From assembly GCA_016714085.1 (NCBI GenBank), contig JADJNW010000011.1, positions 1 through 64,000 of the forward strand: DNA of 64,000 nucleotides, read 5' to 3'. The DNA is from Saprospiraceae bacterium. GTDB lineage: Bacteria > Bacteroidota > Bacteroidia > Chitinophagales > Saprospiraceae. The notes under the pieces are model-generated. The model saw only the letters and a list, made by a program, of their open reading frames with translations. It did not search any database and was not told the origin of the DNA. Position 1 is the stretch's first letter, and each line of letters opens with the position of its first letter. The position numbers and the translations under genes are program-made. Positions 1 to 8,476 of this stretch are shown piece by piece.

Positions 1-2368
1 CGGTAGCCTTTGGCTTGCCAGTTCGGCTTCACTGCATCGCTGCGCAAATCACCACTGTACACTTCTTGTAAATCCATGCGCTGGCTCAGCCAGTTGGCAT
101 ATTCGATGGCATCGTGCCAGCTTACATTTACAATCGGATTATCGCCCCACAGCCCCAGCCGGGCGCTTCCAGCGTTTTGCCAGTAGCTACGGCAAAGAGG
201 TTGTACTGCCATACGGTGGTTTCGGTTTTAGCCATTTGGAAGGAATCAACGGTGACGGTATGTGGCGGCTTTTCATCCTCATCGTTATCACTACCCATGG
301 TAAACGTAGCACCTTCCACCGTGACCATTTCGGGGTAGTAGCGCCGCAAGAGGGTATCGTAGTAGTTGGTATTCAAATTTTCAATGGTAGTCAGCAAAGA
401 GGTTCTATCGAGACGAAGTGATTTAATTTTCAACAATTGCAAAGTCGAGTCTGCTTTTGATAATTGCTCCGATTCGGTATAGAAGAAAGCCACTTCCTGG
501 ATGCGTTTGAGCACTTCGGGGTACTCCTGCCCCAACCCTAACGCAGCCTGACATTTGTCGCGGGCGGCGGCGTAGTTGAGTTGCAGGATGTTTTGGTCGG
601 TTTCCCGCATTAATAAGGTGACGGTTTGGGCGGCGGTGCGCTGGAGTACTTGCAGCGTCAGAGCAGATCGATCACCCGCTTGAATTGCATTTTTTTGAGC
701 TATTTTGGCACGCTGTTCTTGTCGCTCGGCTTCGGTGGTAGCCAATTCCGCTTCGATGCGGCGGACTTCGGCAGTATCTCGTGCTTCCTTCGCTTCTTGC
801 AAGGTAAGTTGCAATGCTTGCTCTTTTTCGGTGAGCGCTTTCAGGTTGTTTTCAATTTCAATTCGCTGCGCAGTCGATTTTCTATTGAGTGAAAATGCCC
901 AGATACCGAATCCAATTGCCACTGCCGCCAATAGAAAACCTACTACGGCAAAAATCGTAGCCCTCCGGCTTCTTCTGCGCTCCTCACGGGCTTTCGCTTC
1001 CGCTTCCTGCGCTCGTTGCTCGGCGGCAATCCGTTCTTTTTCCGCTTCGCGCTCGGCTTTGGCTTTGAGCACGGGGGCTATGAGGGTGTCGTGGCTGAGC
1101 TCGTAGTTGTAGCCGCCGAGGGTGTTCATCTCGCGGCGGAGGAGGAAGGTGTTTTCCAATCGGGTAAGCAGGGCGCGCGTAGCCCCTTGCGCGGCGAATT
1201 GCTGCACCAGTAGGTCAGCATCTACACTGAGGCGGCGGGCTTCGCCTTTTTGGGTATCCTCGTAGAGCAAGCCGTACTCGATGAGTTCGCGGGCGGCATC
1301 GCGCTCGCTGGGCGTGAGTCGGTCGAGTTGGCTGCGGTAATAGGCTTCATATACATTGGCAATGTCGGGCAGGTCGTCGGCGTGTACGTCGGGCGTGCCA
1401 TCGTTGTCGCGGTCGCGGATACGCCCGTTGATGACTTCGTTTTCGATGTATTGGCAAAGAATCTGCAACTGAAATGCTTCTGCCCCTCCCCGACCCTCCC
1501 CCAGGGGGAGGAAGTCCCCGCTATCCATTTTTTTGATGGTAGGAGCCGTAAGTTCCTGAATAATTTTATCTAAAGCTGCTGGTGTATAAGCAAAAGGCGG
1601 AGACAAAAAAGTTTCCTCATCGGTATTGAGCAAAGCAGCGGGGGCAATGATCGCCTGGCGGGCTTGCTCCGGCGATAGTCCTTTTAGTTCGTAACGCTTG
1701 TATAAAATAGCGTGGAGCTTATCCTTTAAGCTGTCAAGATCGCTCATTCTATCCGAACGAATGGCAAAGACGGCTTTCACATCGAGCTTGCGCGAGAGGT
1801 AACTGCGTTGTTCGGCAGTGAAAATATCGAGCGCATCGCGCACGGCTTGGGGCAGGGTTTTGTAAAGCAATTCGGCTAATTCCTCTTTGAATTGGGTCTG
1901 CTGGTCTTTGGGGTAGGAGAAAAATTCTTCGAATTGATCAAAAACGAGGAGAAAGCCCCTCCCCGACCCTCCCCTAGGGGGAGGGGGGCTGGGACTTCGA
2001 CGTTTAAATTGCTGCCACAAAGTGTCGTTGGCTAAGAAGTTTGCTTCGGGGTTTTCGATCGTTTCTTCCTGCAAGCGGCGGCGCACCTGCTCCAGCGGGG
2101 GAATACTCTTGTCATCCACATACAGATTAAAGCGCACGGTGATAGGCTGGTAGGCGACCTCACTATCGGGCAGCGCGTTTTGGAATTTGGGGAGGATACC
2201 CGCATTGAGCAGGGAGCTTTTACCGTAGCCCGATTTGCCAAATAGCACGACGAGTTTTTCCAGCACGAGGAGGTCGTACAAGTCAGCAATATCCTGGTCG
2301 CGCCCGAAGAAAATGTGTCGGTCGGACGTTTCAAAAGGTTTGACACCGGGGTAGCGGTAGGTGCTCAT
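1..2368 (-). CDS. STAND NTPase with C-terminal FGE-sulfatase-like domain (partial, frameshifted)
   Basis: The N-terminus (PGVKPF...FFGR, then Walker A GKSGYGKS at residues 44-51 and Walker B LLVFDQFEEF near 139-149) is the nSTAND1 pattern of conflict-system NTPases. A charged coiled coil (about 435-468), one membrane helix (about 471-494), a second coiled coil and a helical stretch follow. A formylglycine-generating-enzyme-like domain begins near residue 683 (TFTMGSDNDEDEKPPHTV). The frame stops at 128, but the domain continues in another frame to the window edge (NPIVNVSWHDAIEYANWL), so a base is missing near 140-160 and the gene runs off the left end. FGE-like folds in such proteins usually serve as ligand-binding lectin-like domains rather than enzymes. 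Two GC-rich palindromic insertions lie inside the gene. A SIR2-like gene is immediately upstream on the same strand. Family assignment is firm; a defence role is inference. Confidence 0.8.
1482..1520. repeat. GC-rich palindromic repeat inside the STAND gene, copy B
   Basis: A C-rich block followed by its G-rich complement (CCCTCCCCCAGGGGGAGG) interrupts the STAND coding sequence. It adds about 15 residues (roughly 282-297, reading FLPLGEGRGG) without breaking the frame. The same element occurs at 1955-1990 in another reading phase. Confidence 0.65.
1955..1990. repeat. GC-rich palindromic repeat inside the STAND gene, copy A
   Basis: It shares about 28 of 29 positions with the copy at 1482-1520 and has the same orientation. 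Here it is read in a different phase and gives SPSPPPPRGGSGRG (residues about 125-138) between the start of the NTPase and Walker B. The length keeps the frame open. Confidence 0.65.
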
Positions 2369-2392
2369 ATTAGTTGATGTATTTCAATATTG

Positions 2393-2504
2393 GTCTGAAC
2401 TGTGATTTTTGTGCTTATGGTGATGAACATGATTACTACGTGGACATTAGGTGTGGTACGAGTATTATAAAAATCATATTCATCATAACAATCACAGTTT
2501 AGAC
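2393..2504. repeat. Inverted-repeat element, 112 bp
   Basis: The ends GTCTGAACTGTGATT and AATCACAGTTTAGAC are inverted repeats matching at 14 of 15 positions. Inner segments (GATGAACATGATT against AATCATATTCATC) extend the pairing, so the transcript could form one long hairpin. Related elements are at 58811-58913 and 58917-59023. It fills nearly all the gap between the SIR2-like gene and the STAND gene. Confidence 0.65.
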
Positions 2505-2507
2505 AGC

Positions 2508-3594
2508 TTAAATAATCTTATCCGTCAGTTTCAAAAAGTCATCGGCGATGCGATTAATCTCATCCTCTTCCCAGGGGCGCAGCGTGCCGAGTAATTTCTT
2601 ATCGTACCATTCTTTATAGCGGCGCTTGAGTTGCATCGTCCAGTCGTACAATTCCGTGCCAAGTGTGTAGCGTTCGGTAAGGGACATGGCTTTTTCCAAT
2701 ATCATTATTGCCAATCAAGGATTTGAGTTCCTGAATGGCCGCTTTATCAATCTCGATAGGCGCTTTCAAATGCCGCAGCAAGTTTTCGGTTTTACAAAAT
2801 TCATATAGCGGATCAAAAATGATCTCGTCATTGCCGAGAAATTCTACACGGAACTGATGCAAGAGAAAATTCTTGGCATCGCTCTCCGCCATGCTGGTGT
2901 TAAGTGCGAATTTGGGTCGGCCCTTGCGGTCGCCGGTGAGGAGTTGCAGCAGGAGTTGGGAATACCATTTTTCAAAATCAAAACCCAGAAACAAAAAAGA
3001 GCGGGCTTCTTTTAATTTTTTGCGGAGGTTATTGGGCAAGCCATCAGGACCGAGGGCGATGCGCAGCACTTGAAACAAATCTTCATAATCGAGAATTAGT
3101 GACTCGTCTTCATTGACACAGCCACAAAGGTTATAAATCAAGGGGCATTCCTTTGTTGCCTCCGGCACTTCGTCGCTGGCTTCACCGTTGAAGCGGAAAA
3201 AACGAAAGTTGTGATTCACGCCAAATTGTTCGCCGGAAGCAGCATCAGCTAAATAAGTATCAGGATTCAAAGAAATAATCAAGTGAAAAGGGATTTCCAG
3301 AATCTTCTTGTAAATATCGCTGGTGAATTCAAGGTTTTTATAAATCTTCTTGATTTGGCGAGGCGCGTCTAATTTGGCATTTTCATCACGGAAAAGGAAA
3401 AGGGAATCTTGCACGTAGTAATAAAGAATATCGTTCGTATTATTTTCAAGTAATGCTTCGTGCACGTGGCGGATGAGTGATTTGTTGTCAATCTGTACCA
3501 CCTCCGGGCCTATGAGCAATACACATTTTTGCTCTCGAATATCTTCGGCAAGATTTTCTACTATTTTTTGCAATTTGGGTTCAAGGGTAAGCAT
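2508..3594 (-). CDS. SIR2-like protein (one frameshift)
   Basis: The N-terminal 210 residues follow the SIR2_2 pattern: CVLLIGPEV at 24-32 (nucleotide-binding start), HLIISLNPDTY at 104-114 with the conserved Asn at 110, PLIYNLCGCVNEDESLIL at 151-168, and SFLFLGFDFEKW near 199-210. The usual catalytic His of the HG motif is replaced: the segment reads NLCG, so NAD hydrolysis may be lost or altered. The first frame (2614-3594) and the second (2508-2714) join at an A5 run near 2695-2700 with one extra base. The rejoined C-terminus (TLGTELYDWTMQLKRRYKEW) is short, helical and unassigned; it could be an effector-associated adaptor domain. It lies upstream of and co-oriented with the STAND gene. 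SIR2 fold likely; activity and defence role inferred. Confidence 0.7.
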
Positions 3595-3697
3595 GGGAGC
3601 TTAGTTTTAACGGTGAATATAGATATATATATTGAATAAAATAAAGTAGGGCAAATCTTCTTTTCCTTGATAAGGTGTAAATTAAATCTTCTTTCTC

Positions 3698-3728
3698 TTT
3701 GTGTAATTTACAAAATATATTATTTTTG
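3698..3728 (+). promoter_or_regulatory. Bacteroidota-type promoter for the 4228-4917 gene
   Basis: TTTG at 3698-3701, exactly 19 bases, then TATTTTTG at 3721-3728 match the Bacteroidota housekeeping consensus. The gene starts 500 bp downstream, so the transcript would carry a long leader including the 21-bp array. The paralogue at 57.6 kb has the same promoter with identical spacing and identical -7 octamer. Confidence 0.6.
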
Positions 3729-3917
3729 TGATGTTCTTATAATAAGAACCAACAAATAACTTACCCAACAAATACACACCAAAGCCTTTTATAGGCATAT
3801 TCTTCAAACAATAAACACATCTTTTAAGGCATGCACCGACATCATAATGATGTATATCGGTATTTTTTTTTGATAGAATGCCTTGCTTTATTGACTTTAG
3901 CGGCTGATTTTATATCA
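3729..3917 (+). other. Conserved leader segment upstream of array 1
   Basis: This non-coding stretch shares short blocks, in the same order, with the leader of the paralogue: AACTTACCCAA (3758-3768), ACACATCTTTTAAGGCAT (3814-3831) and GCCTTGCTTTATTGACTTT (3880-3898). Between the last two lies a hairpin sequence around ACATCATAATGATGT (about 3839-3853), where the other copy has a much stronger hairpin. I see no open frame shared by both copies. Confidence 0.55.
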
Positions 3918-4169
3918 TAAGCATATCAATGGATCATAAAAGTATGTGCGTGGGTCGTGTAATGATGTGCTGCAACGGACTAAGGATGTCATTAGATCAT
4001 TTAAGCACGTGCTTAGGCGATGTAAGGATGTGCTGCGATTGTCCAACGACGTGCCTGAATGGCGTAATGATATGCTAAGTTCTTATAACGATATGCCTGG
4101 ATAATGTAAGCATAAGCCGAGACGGCCCAAGCATGTGCTTATAAGTTGTAAGGACAGGCTTTCATGCAA
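3918..4169 (+). repeat. Tandem array of twelve degenerate 21-bp units (array 1)
   Basis: Units of exactly 21 bp start at 3918, 3939, 3960, 3981, 4002, 4023, 4044, 4065, 4086, 4107, 4128 and 4149. The first 11 bases are the conserved part (about TAAGGATGTGC); the last 9-10 vary. The unit at 4002 contains the perfect palindrome TAAGCACGTGCTTA and others are imperfect palindromes of the same kind. Stop codons occur in every plus-strand frame, so the array is probably not translated. It ends 59 bp before the start at 4228. The 21-bp period equals two DNA helical turns. Confidence 0.75.
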
Positions 4170-4227
4170 TCGTTTCAACGCGATGATTCATAAAAACATT
4201 TTTTCACAACTAAATTTATTCATTAAA

Positions 4228-4917
4228 ATGGCGAAGGCTTATTATTTACCGAATGGAGACGAAGAAAGAGCAACCTGGCTCAATAATTTTGCTGTCAAGC
4301 TGTCCCATTATGCTATGAAATATAGCGTTACATCAGAAGAAATGATGGATGCACAAAGCAGTGCACTCTATTTTGACGCGCTGATTAAAGGGAAGAATCA
4401 ATTCAGCAATTTTCAAAATGCATACACAGCGTATAAGAATGCCATGCGCAATGGCTTGAAAGCAGGCGCTACGCTACAGCCGCTGGTGCAGCCGATGCTG
4501 ACGTTGCCGCCACCTGTTCCGCCAGGAATTTTTACGCGGATGGCAGCTATTGTCAATCGCATCAAATCGCATATCAATTATAGTGTAGCCGATGGCCTTG
4601 ATCTGGGTATCGAGGGTGCTGAAAAGACGGTGGAAACTTCTTCTACTAAACCAACTGCTAATCTTCGCCTCAGCGATGGCGGCCATCCTGAACTCCTCTG
4701 GGTGAAGTATAATTTTGATGGTATCGAAGTTCATAAACAGGTAGATGGCGGTGAGATGCAATTTTTGGCGATTGATATGCAGCCGCATTTTATCGATCTG
4801 TCGGAGTTGCCGCCGCCGGGTAAGAGCGCTGTGTGGACTTACCGTATTATTTATTTGCTAAAAGACAAGCGTGTGGGGCAGTGGAGCGATGTGGTGCGTA
4901 TTACGGTGACGGGGTGA
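4228..4917 (+). CDS. Unknown-function protein with FN3-like C-terminus, copy 1
   Basis: 229 residues. The start at 4228 is chosen because it aligns with the paralogue (MAKAYYLPNGDEERATWLNN against MRKTAYYLPKGDEERVPWLN); the frame is open further upstream but only through repeat sequence. Residues 1-75 look helical with a conserved YYLP-GDEER-WLNN signature. A proline-rich linker (near 90-105, PPPVPPG) leads to a beta-rich C-terminus resembling a fibronectin type III fold and ending YRIIYLLKDKRVGQWSDVV. There is no signal peptide or membrane helix. I do not recognise a function. It is preceded by the 21-bp array and followed by two hairpins. The other copy is at 56941-57639. Confidence 0.75.
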   Translation: MAKAYYLPNGDEERATWLNNFAVKLSHYAMKYSVTSEEMMDAQSSALYFDALIKGKNQFSNFQNAYTAYKNAMRNGLKAGATLQPLVQPMLTLPPPVPPGIFTRMAAIVNRIKSHINYSVADGLDLGIEGAEKTVETSSTKPTANLRLSDGGHPELLWVKYNFDGIEVHKQVDGGEMQFLAIDMQPHFIDLSELPPPGKSAVWTYRIIYLLKDKRVGQWSDVVRITVTG

Positions 4918-5001
4918 TTTTGGTGTGAGGGTGTTTTGGTTCGAAAGTGTTTTGGGATTACGGTTTTTTAAGGTTATATCTTTTAGGGTTATTGAATTTT
5001 G

Positions 5002-5037
5002 GATTTCATGTACTATTTAGATTTCATGTACTATTTT
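5002..5037. repeat. Direct duplication of an 18-bp unit
   Basis: GATTTCATGTACTATTT occurs at 5002-5018 and again at 5020-5036, back to back with an 18-bp period, in AT-rich sequence downstream of the 4228-4917 gene. Confidence 0.6.
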
Positions 5038-5072
5038 GATTTTAATGGTTATCAAGCTTAATTGCTTGCGAG

Positions 5073-5103
5073 CGCTGCTCTTGGGAAGGGCAGCGTTTTT
5101 TTT
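5073..5103 (+). terminator. Rho-independent terminator after copy 1
   Basis: CGCTGCTCTT / AAGGGCAGCG form a 10-bp stem (one G-U pair) around a GGG loop, followed by eight T residues. It would end transcription of the 4228-4917 gene. Confidence 0.7.
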
Positions 5104-5110
5104 ATTATTA

Positions 5111-5142
5111 AACCTATGAGGTTTTTGGAAACCTCATAGGTT
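5111..5142. repeat. Perfect 14-bp inverted repeat
   Basis: AACCTATGAGGTTT and its exact complement flank the four bases TTGG. It sits between two convergent genes and may act as a second terminator or be a dispersed palindrome; the T run after it on the plus strand is only four long. Confidence 0.6.
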
Positions 5143-5200
5143 TTAGCAAACTGGCTTCATTTATGCCAGTGTAATTAGGTCTTATCCTAATAATAATGTC

Positions 5201-7129
5201 TTAATATCTTACGCCGATTCCAACCTCCATATTCCGACCCGGCATCGGGTAGAATGCTACCATTTGGTAATTTTCATTCCAGATATTATGCACTTTGGCA
5301 AAAGCGCTCAGTTGAATTTTATTTAAATCAAAAGCCCTGGAAACGCTCAAATCGCCTATGGAAAATCCGGAAAGCTCCCTGGAATTGCGCTCGTCGATGA
5401 AAACCTTGTCCACAAAACTATGCCGATACGTAGCTTCCCAGCCACTCTTGCGCCAAATGAACTGCGCCAGCGCTTTATGCTTGGGGATATAGACCAAGTG
5501 CTTGCCTAATCCTCCAGGATTTTCAGGTGCGACTTTTTCGTTGGTGGATTTTACAAAATCATACTTCCCAATGAAGGTGAATTGTGATTCTCCTGCGCGG
5601 AAGCCAATTTCAAAAACGTTCTCAATACCTCTGCTATGCACTTCCAGCACATTGCGCGGGGTATAAACAAAACCACTGGAATCGGGCAGATAGACAATCC
5701 AGTTTTCGATATTGCGATTAAAGCCAGTGACCGAAAATTCCAGGCTCCAGGCATCTGCAATCTTTTTGTAAACAAGCCCCAATTCCTCGCTCCAGCCGCT
5801 TTCGGGTTGGAGGTTTGGGTCGCTGCCAAAAGTAGAATACAAATCACCGAAGGTCGGCAGGCGATAATTGCGCGACACCGCAACTTTGATCGTAAAATCC
5901 TTCACAATGTCAAATTCCACGCCCAACGAAGGCACAAAAGGAATCAAATCACCTTCCACCACTTCCTGGCGCGCGCTGAGCACGGTACGCAAGGTACTGG
6001 CATGATTGTTCAAATGGTAAGCGGCAAAGAATGCGGTACGATTCTGGCGCTTCAGCTCAGGCAAGGTAGGCGAATTCACTTCCGTCCAGGTGTTGTTGAT
6101 ACCGATATTGAGTTCTTGATTAGCATTCAAATGCAATTTGCCTTCCACTTCGCTAATCGCCGTCCAAAATACATCTTCTGAAAAATAAGCAAAAGCAGGA
6201 TCGGGGTCATTATAATTGAGTTGTTCGCGGAAAGCGCCTGCACGAGCATAGAGGTTTAGTTTGCTACCAATGCGCTTCCAGTCAGCGGCGAGACGCAGGA
6301 TGCGATCCTCCTGCGATGCATCGGGATTGTTGAAGGCCATACTGGGCGGGAGTTCCCGCTCCGACTCTTGCCACCAAACGTGTACGCCTAATTCCTGGTT
6401 TGCCGAAAGGCGAATGAAATCCTCATGCAAAACGCCGAATTGCTGCACTTCTGCATTGATCAAATCCTGCTCATTGTCATTCAGATCCTTGTAAGGAAAA
6501 TCGTTTTTGGCGCTTTGTTGAAAAATACGGGTCGTAGTGTGAAAACTTTCATTGGAAAAATCCAGGCGACCGCTGTTGGAAAAAAGACCAAAACTACCGA
6601 CGTTGCTTTGCAATTGAGCATTCCAGTCCTTGCCAAAATGAGGCTCGCTGTTCAAATGCACCACGCCACCCAGAGCACCATTGCCCCAGAGCGCAGTGCC
6701 GCCGCCATATTCTACGCGCACAGCATCCACAAAACTGATAGGAAACAGCGCCAAATCGCTCAAGCCCAGAATCGGGCTTTGTAGATTGAAGCCATTCCAC
6801 AGCACCGCCGTATGCACCGATGCCGCACCGCGAATGCTACTCGTCGCCAGCCTGCCAGGGCCGTAGCTTCTGATATAAGACTGGCTGTTTAATAGTAGTG
6901 CTTCTGCCAAATTAGTATTGCGGAAACTGTGCAGGATAAGCGAATCGAAGCGCTCCTGCTTGCTGCCAATGCCAGACAAAGGCAGGCGACTGTCGGTGAT
7001 CAAAATTTCAGGAATTTGTACAGTGGTGTCGGCGCTTTGCGCCAGAAGAATTTGTCCGCTGAAAAGCAAGAACAGTAGCAGTAAAAGGGTTTTGAATGAA
7101 TGAATGATTGATCGATTAAAACTTGCCAT
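5201..7129 (-). CDS. TonB-dependent outer-membrane receptor, BtuB-like
   Basis: About 642 residues, starting at 7129 with a clear signal peptide (MASFNRSII, then a Leu-rich core ending LLAQ at about 31). The open frame extends to 7240, but that part reads through leader sequence. A TonB-box-like PEILITDSR is followed by a plug domain (about 45-150: LLLNSQSYIRSYGPGRLATS, GGTALWGNGALGG) and a 22-strand-type barrel ending in aromatic VGIGVRY. The family imports large iron or cobalt chelates across the outer membrane. A cobalamin riboswitch directly upstream on the same strand points to cobalamin or a corrinoid as substrate. No other B12 transport gene is in the window. Confidence 0.88.
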   Translation of the reverse strand: MASFNRSIIHSFKTLLLLLFLLFSGQILLAQSADTTVQIPEILITDSRLPLSGIGSKQERFDSLILHSFRNTNLAEALLLNSQSYIRSYGPGRLATSSIRGAASVHTAVLWNGFNLQSPILGLSDLALFPISFVDAVRVEYGGGTALWGNGALGGVVHLNSEPHFGKDWNAQLQSNVGSFGLFSNSGRLDFSNESFHTTTRIFQQSAKNDFPYKDLNDNEQDLINAEVQQFGVLHEDFIRLSANQELGVHVWWQESERELPPSMAFNNPDASQEDRILRLAADWKRIGSKLNLYARAGAFREQLNYNDPDPAFAYFSEDVFWTAISEVEGKLHLNANQELNIGINNTWTEVNSPTLPELKRQNRTAFFAAYHLNNHASTLRTVLSARQEVVEGDLIPFVPSLGVEFDIVKDFTIKVAVSRNYRLPTFGDLYSTFGSDPNLQPESGWSEELGLVYKKIADAWSLEFSVTGFNRNIENWIVYLPDSSGFVYTPRNVLEVHSRGIENVFEIGFRAGESQFTFIGKYDFVKSTNEKVAPENPGGLGKHLVYIPKHKALAQFIWRKSGWEATYRHSFVDKVFIDERNSRELSGFSIGDLSVSRAFDLNKIQLSAFAKVHNIWNENYQMVAFYPMPGRNMEVGIGVRY

Positions 7130-7282
7130 AGCAAAAGGATTTTGCCAGGCGAAAAACGGAGAGACTTGGTGCCAGATACCAGACGTCAGATGCCAGATTA
7201 CCCAACATCCAATTTCTAATTTCCAATAACCAGAACCCATCCCGTCTTTAGCCCGAAGACGTTAAGAAATAAGATGATACAT

Positions 7283-7452
7283 CAGTTCTGGCAGGTCTTC
7301 TGGCTCGCTTCACCTTTTGCCGGTCTTCCCATCCTGAGGGACAGTGACGCACAAGGGCAAAAGGCTTTGGTAAGAAGCTTACAGCTGCGGGTACAGCCCC
7401 CGATTTGCACGGGATTCCCTATTAAGCCTTAGATGTGGTATATCTAATGACA
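7283..7452 (-). ncRNA. Cobalamin riboswitch
   Basis: Read on the minus strand, the segment has the hallmark pieces in order: GGGAATCCCGTGCAAATCGG and the CTGTACCCGCAGCTGTAA stretch, a variable arm, the B12-box region with GTCACTGTCCCTCAGGATGG, and AGCCAGAAGACCTGCC at the 3' end (7290-7304). It lies 150-320 bp upstream of the BtuB-like receptor. Such elements turn expression off when adenosylcobalamin binds. Confidence 0.88.
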
Positions 7453-7586
7453 CCAAAACCAAAACGAAGGTAATGATTTTAACGAAATCTGACGCTTGCT
7501 ATTATAAAGACAAAAGGTAGGAATGCGAAAAGGATGTGGATAGATTGATGACACCACTTTAAAGCGATGTCATCAATCAGGAGAAT

Positions 7587-8273
7587 TTATTTTCCGAACA
7601 TGAACCCAGCAGTCAAGCCAAGTCCGCGCGTGCGCAGATAAGGGTCTTTGTTATTATTATTGGCGTTGGAAGCATCGTCGTCCAATAAATTATTGATACC
7701 TAGGTCATAACGCAAATCAAGGAATAATGCGCCAAGATTGGCCCCCAAACCAAAGGTCAAGCCCCAATCCAGACGACGCTCGTAGTTGTCGTCATCGCTG
7801 TAGTCAATATCCTCTTCAATTTCCGAAGACAAAGTGCCTTTGGTTGTTACTTTCGCCTTGCCACCCAAGGAGAAGCTCGCAAATGGGCCGCCGAAGAAAT
7901 TCAGACCAAAAGCCTCGCCGTCAGTGGTAGCTTTGATTTTTGCCAAAACGGGGATTTGAATGTGATTGTAGGTCACGCTTCTTTCGATTTCATTGCCCAG
8001 AAATGTGTAAGTAGATTTACCACCTTTTTGTACCCAGAGCAATTCCGGCTGGATAGCAAAGATTTCGGCAATCGGTAATTCAAATACCAAACCTGCCTGG
8101 ATTCCGAGAATAGATTTTTCTTTCAAATCTTCTACATTGGCTTCAAAAGGTTCTTGTGACAAGCTGGCGAGATTGATTCCGCCTTTAAGTCCGACACTTT
8201 GTGCCCATGGGGCTTGTGCCAGAAAGATCGTTAGTGCGAAGGTTGTGGCATAATAAAAAATGTGCTTTTTCAT
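7587..8273 (-). CDS. Outer-membrane beta-barrel protein, porin-like
   Basis: 228 residues with a signal peptide (cleavage after about residue 24, QAPWAQ|S). The remainder alternates polar and hydrophobic residues like an eight-stranded barrel (VGLKGGINLASL near the start, GLGLTAGFMFGK at the end). It matches the Bacteroidota outer-membrane beta-barrel family (PorT/OMP_b-brl_2 type) in length and in the opening GLKGGIN motif. Substrate unknown. It diverges from the TPR lipoprotein gene at 8477 across 200 bp. A promoter-like TACTTTTG with TTTC 19 bases upstream lies at 8349-8379 on this strand. Confidence 0.75.
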   Translation of the reverse strand: MKKHIFYYATTFALTIFLAQAPWAQSVGLKGGINLASLSQEPFEANVEDLKEKSILGIQAGLVFELPIAEIFAIQPELLWVQKGGKSTYTFLGNEIERSVTYNHIQIPVLAKIKATTDGEAFGLNFFGGPFASFSLGGKAKVTTKGTLSSEIEEDIDYSDDDNYERRLDWGLTFGLGANLGALFLDLRYDLGINNLLDDDASNANNNNKDPYLRTRGLGLTAGFMFGK

Positions 8274-8348
8274 AATTTAAGCATATTTAAAGTTTTCAAA
8301 TAATTTAGGGTAATCATCCAGCAATAATTTGTTTATTTTGTATTTTTT

Positions 8349-8379
8349 CAAAAGTATTGCAAACCAGTTCTCAACGAAA
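8349..8379 (-). promoter_or_regulatory. Bacteroidota-type promoter for the barrel gene
   Basis: On the minus strand TTTC, 19 bases, then TACTTTTG, one mismatch from the consensus. It is 76 bp upstream of the start at 8273. Confidence 0.45.
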
Positions 8380-8395
8380 AGTGTGCAATAAAAAT

Positions 8396-8403
8396 TATAT
8401 TTG
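8396..8403 (+). promoter_or_regulatory. Candidate -7 element for the TPR lipoprotein gene
   Basis: TATATTTG fits TAnnTTTG, 74 bp upstream of the start at 8477. No good -33 element is visible at the expected spacing. Confidence 0.35.
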
Positions 8404-8476
8404 GCGAATGCTTGTAATTGTTCCTTTTTTCCAAACGGAATAAATATTTATATGTTCACCTAAAACTTGTGATGAC

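Noticed and set aside
705..1573. Plus-strand frames opposite the STAND gene
   Set aside because: They are shadows of the high-GC coding strand; the minus-strand protein has clear domains over the same bases.
1..2368. A diversity-generating retroelement target, suggested by the FGE-like C-terminal domain
   Set aside because: No reverse transcriptase, template repeat or adenine-biased variable region is visible in the window, and the relevant 3' end lies outside it.
3918..4169. Array 1 considered as a CRISPR array
   Set aside because: Units are contiguous 21-bp repeats without unique 30-40-bp spacers, the repeats are degenerate, and no cas gene is near.
5636..6181. Plus-strand 181-codon frame opposite the BtuB-like receptor
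   Set aside because: It is antisense to well-supported barrel-coding sequence and has no recognisable domain or signal.
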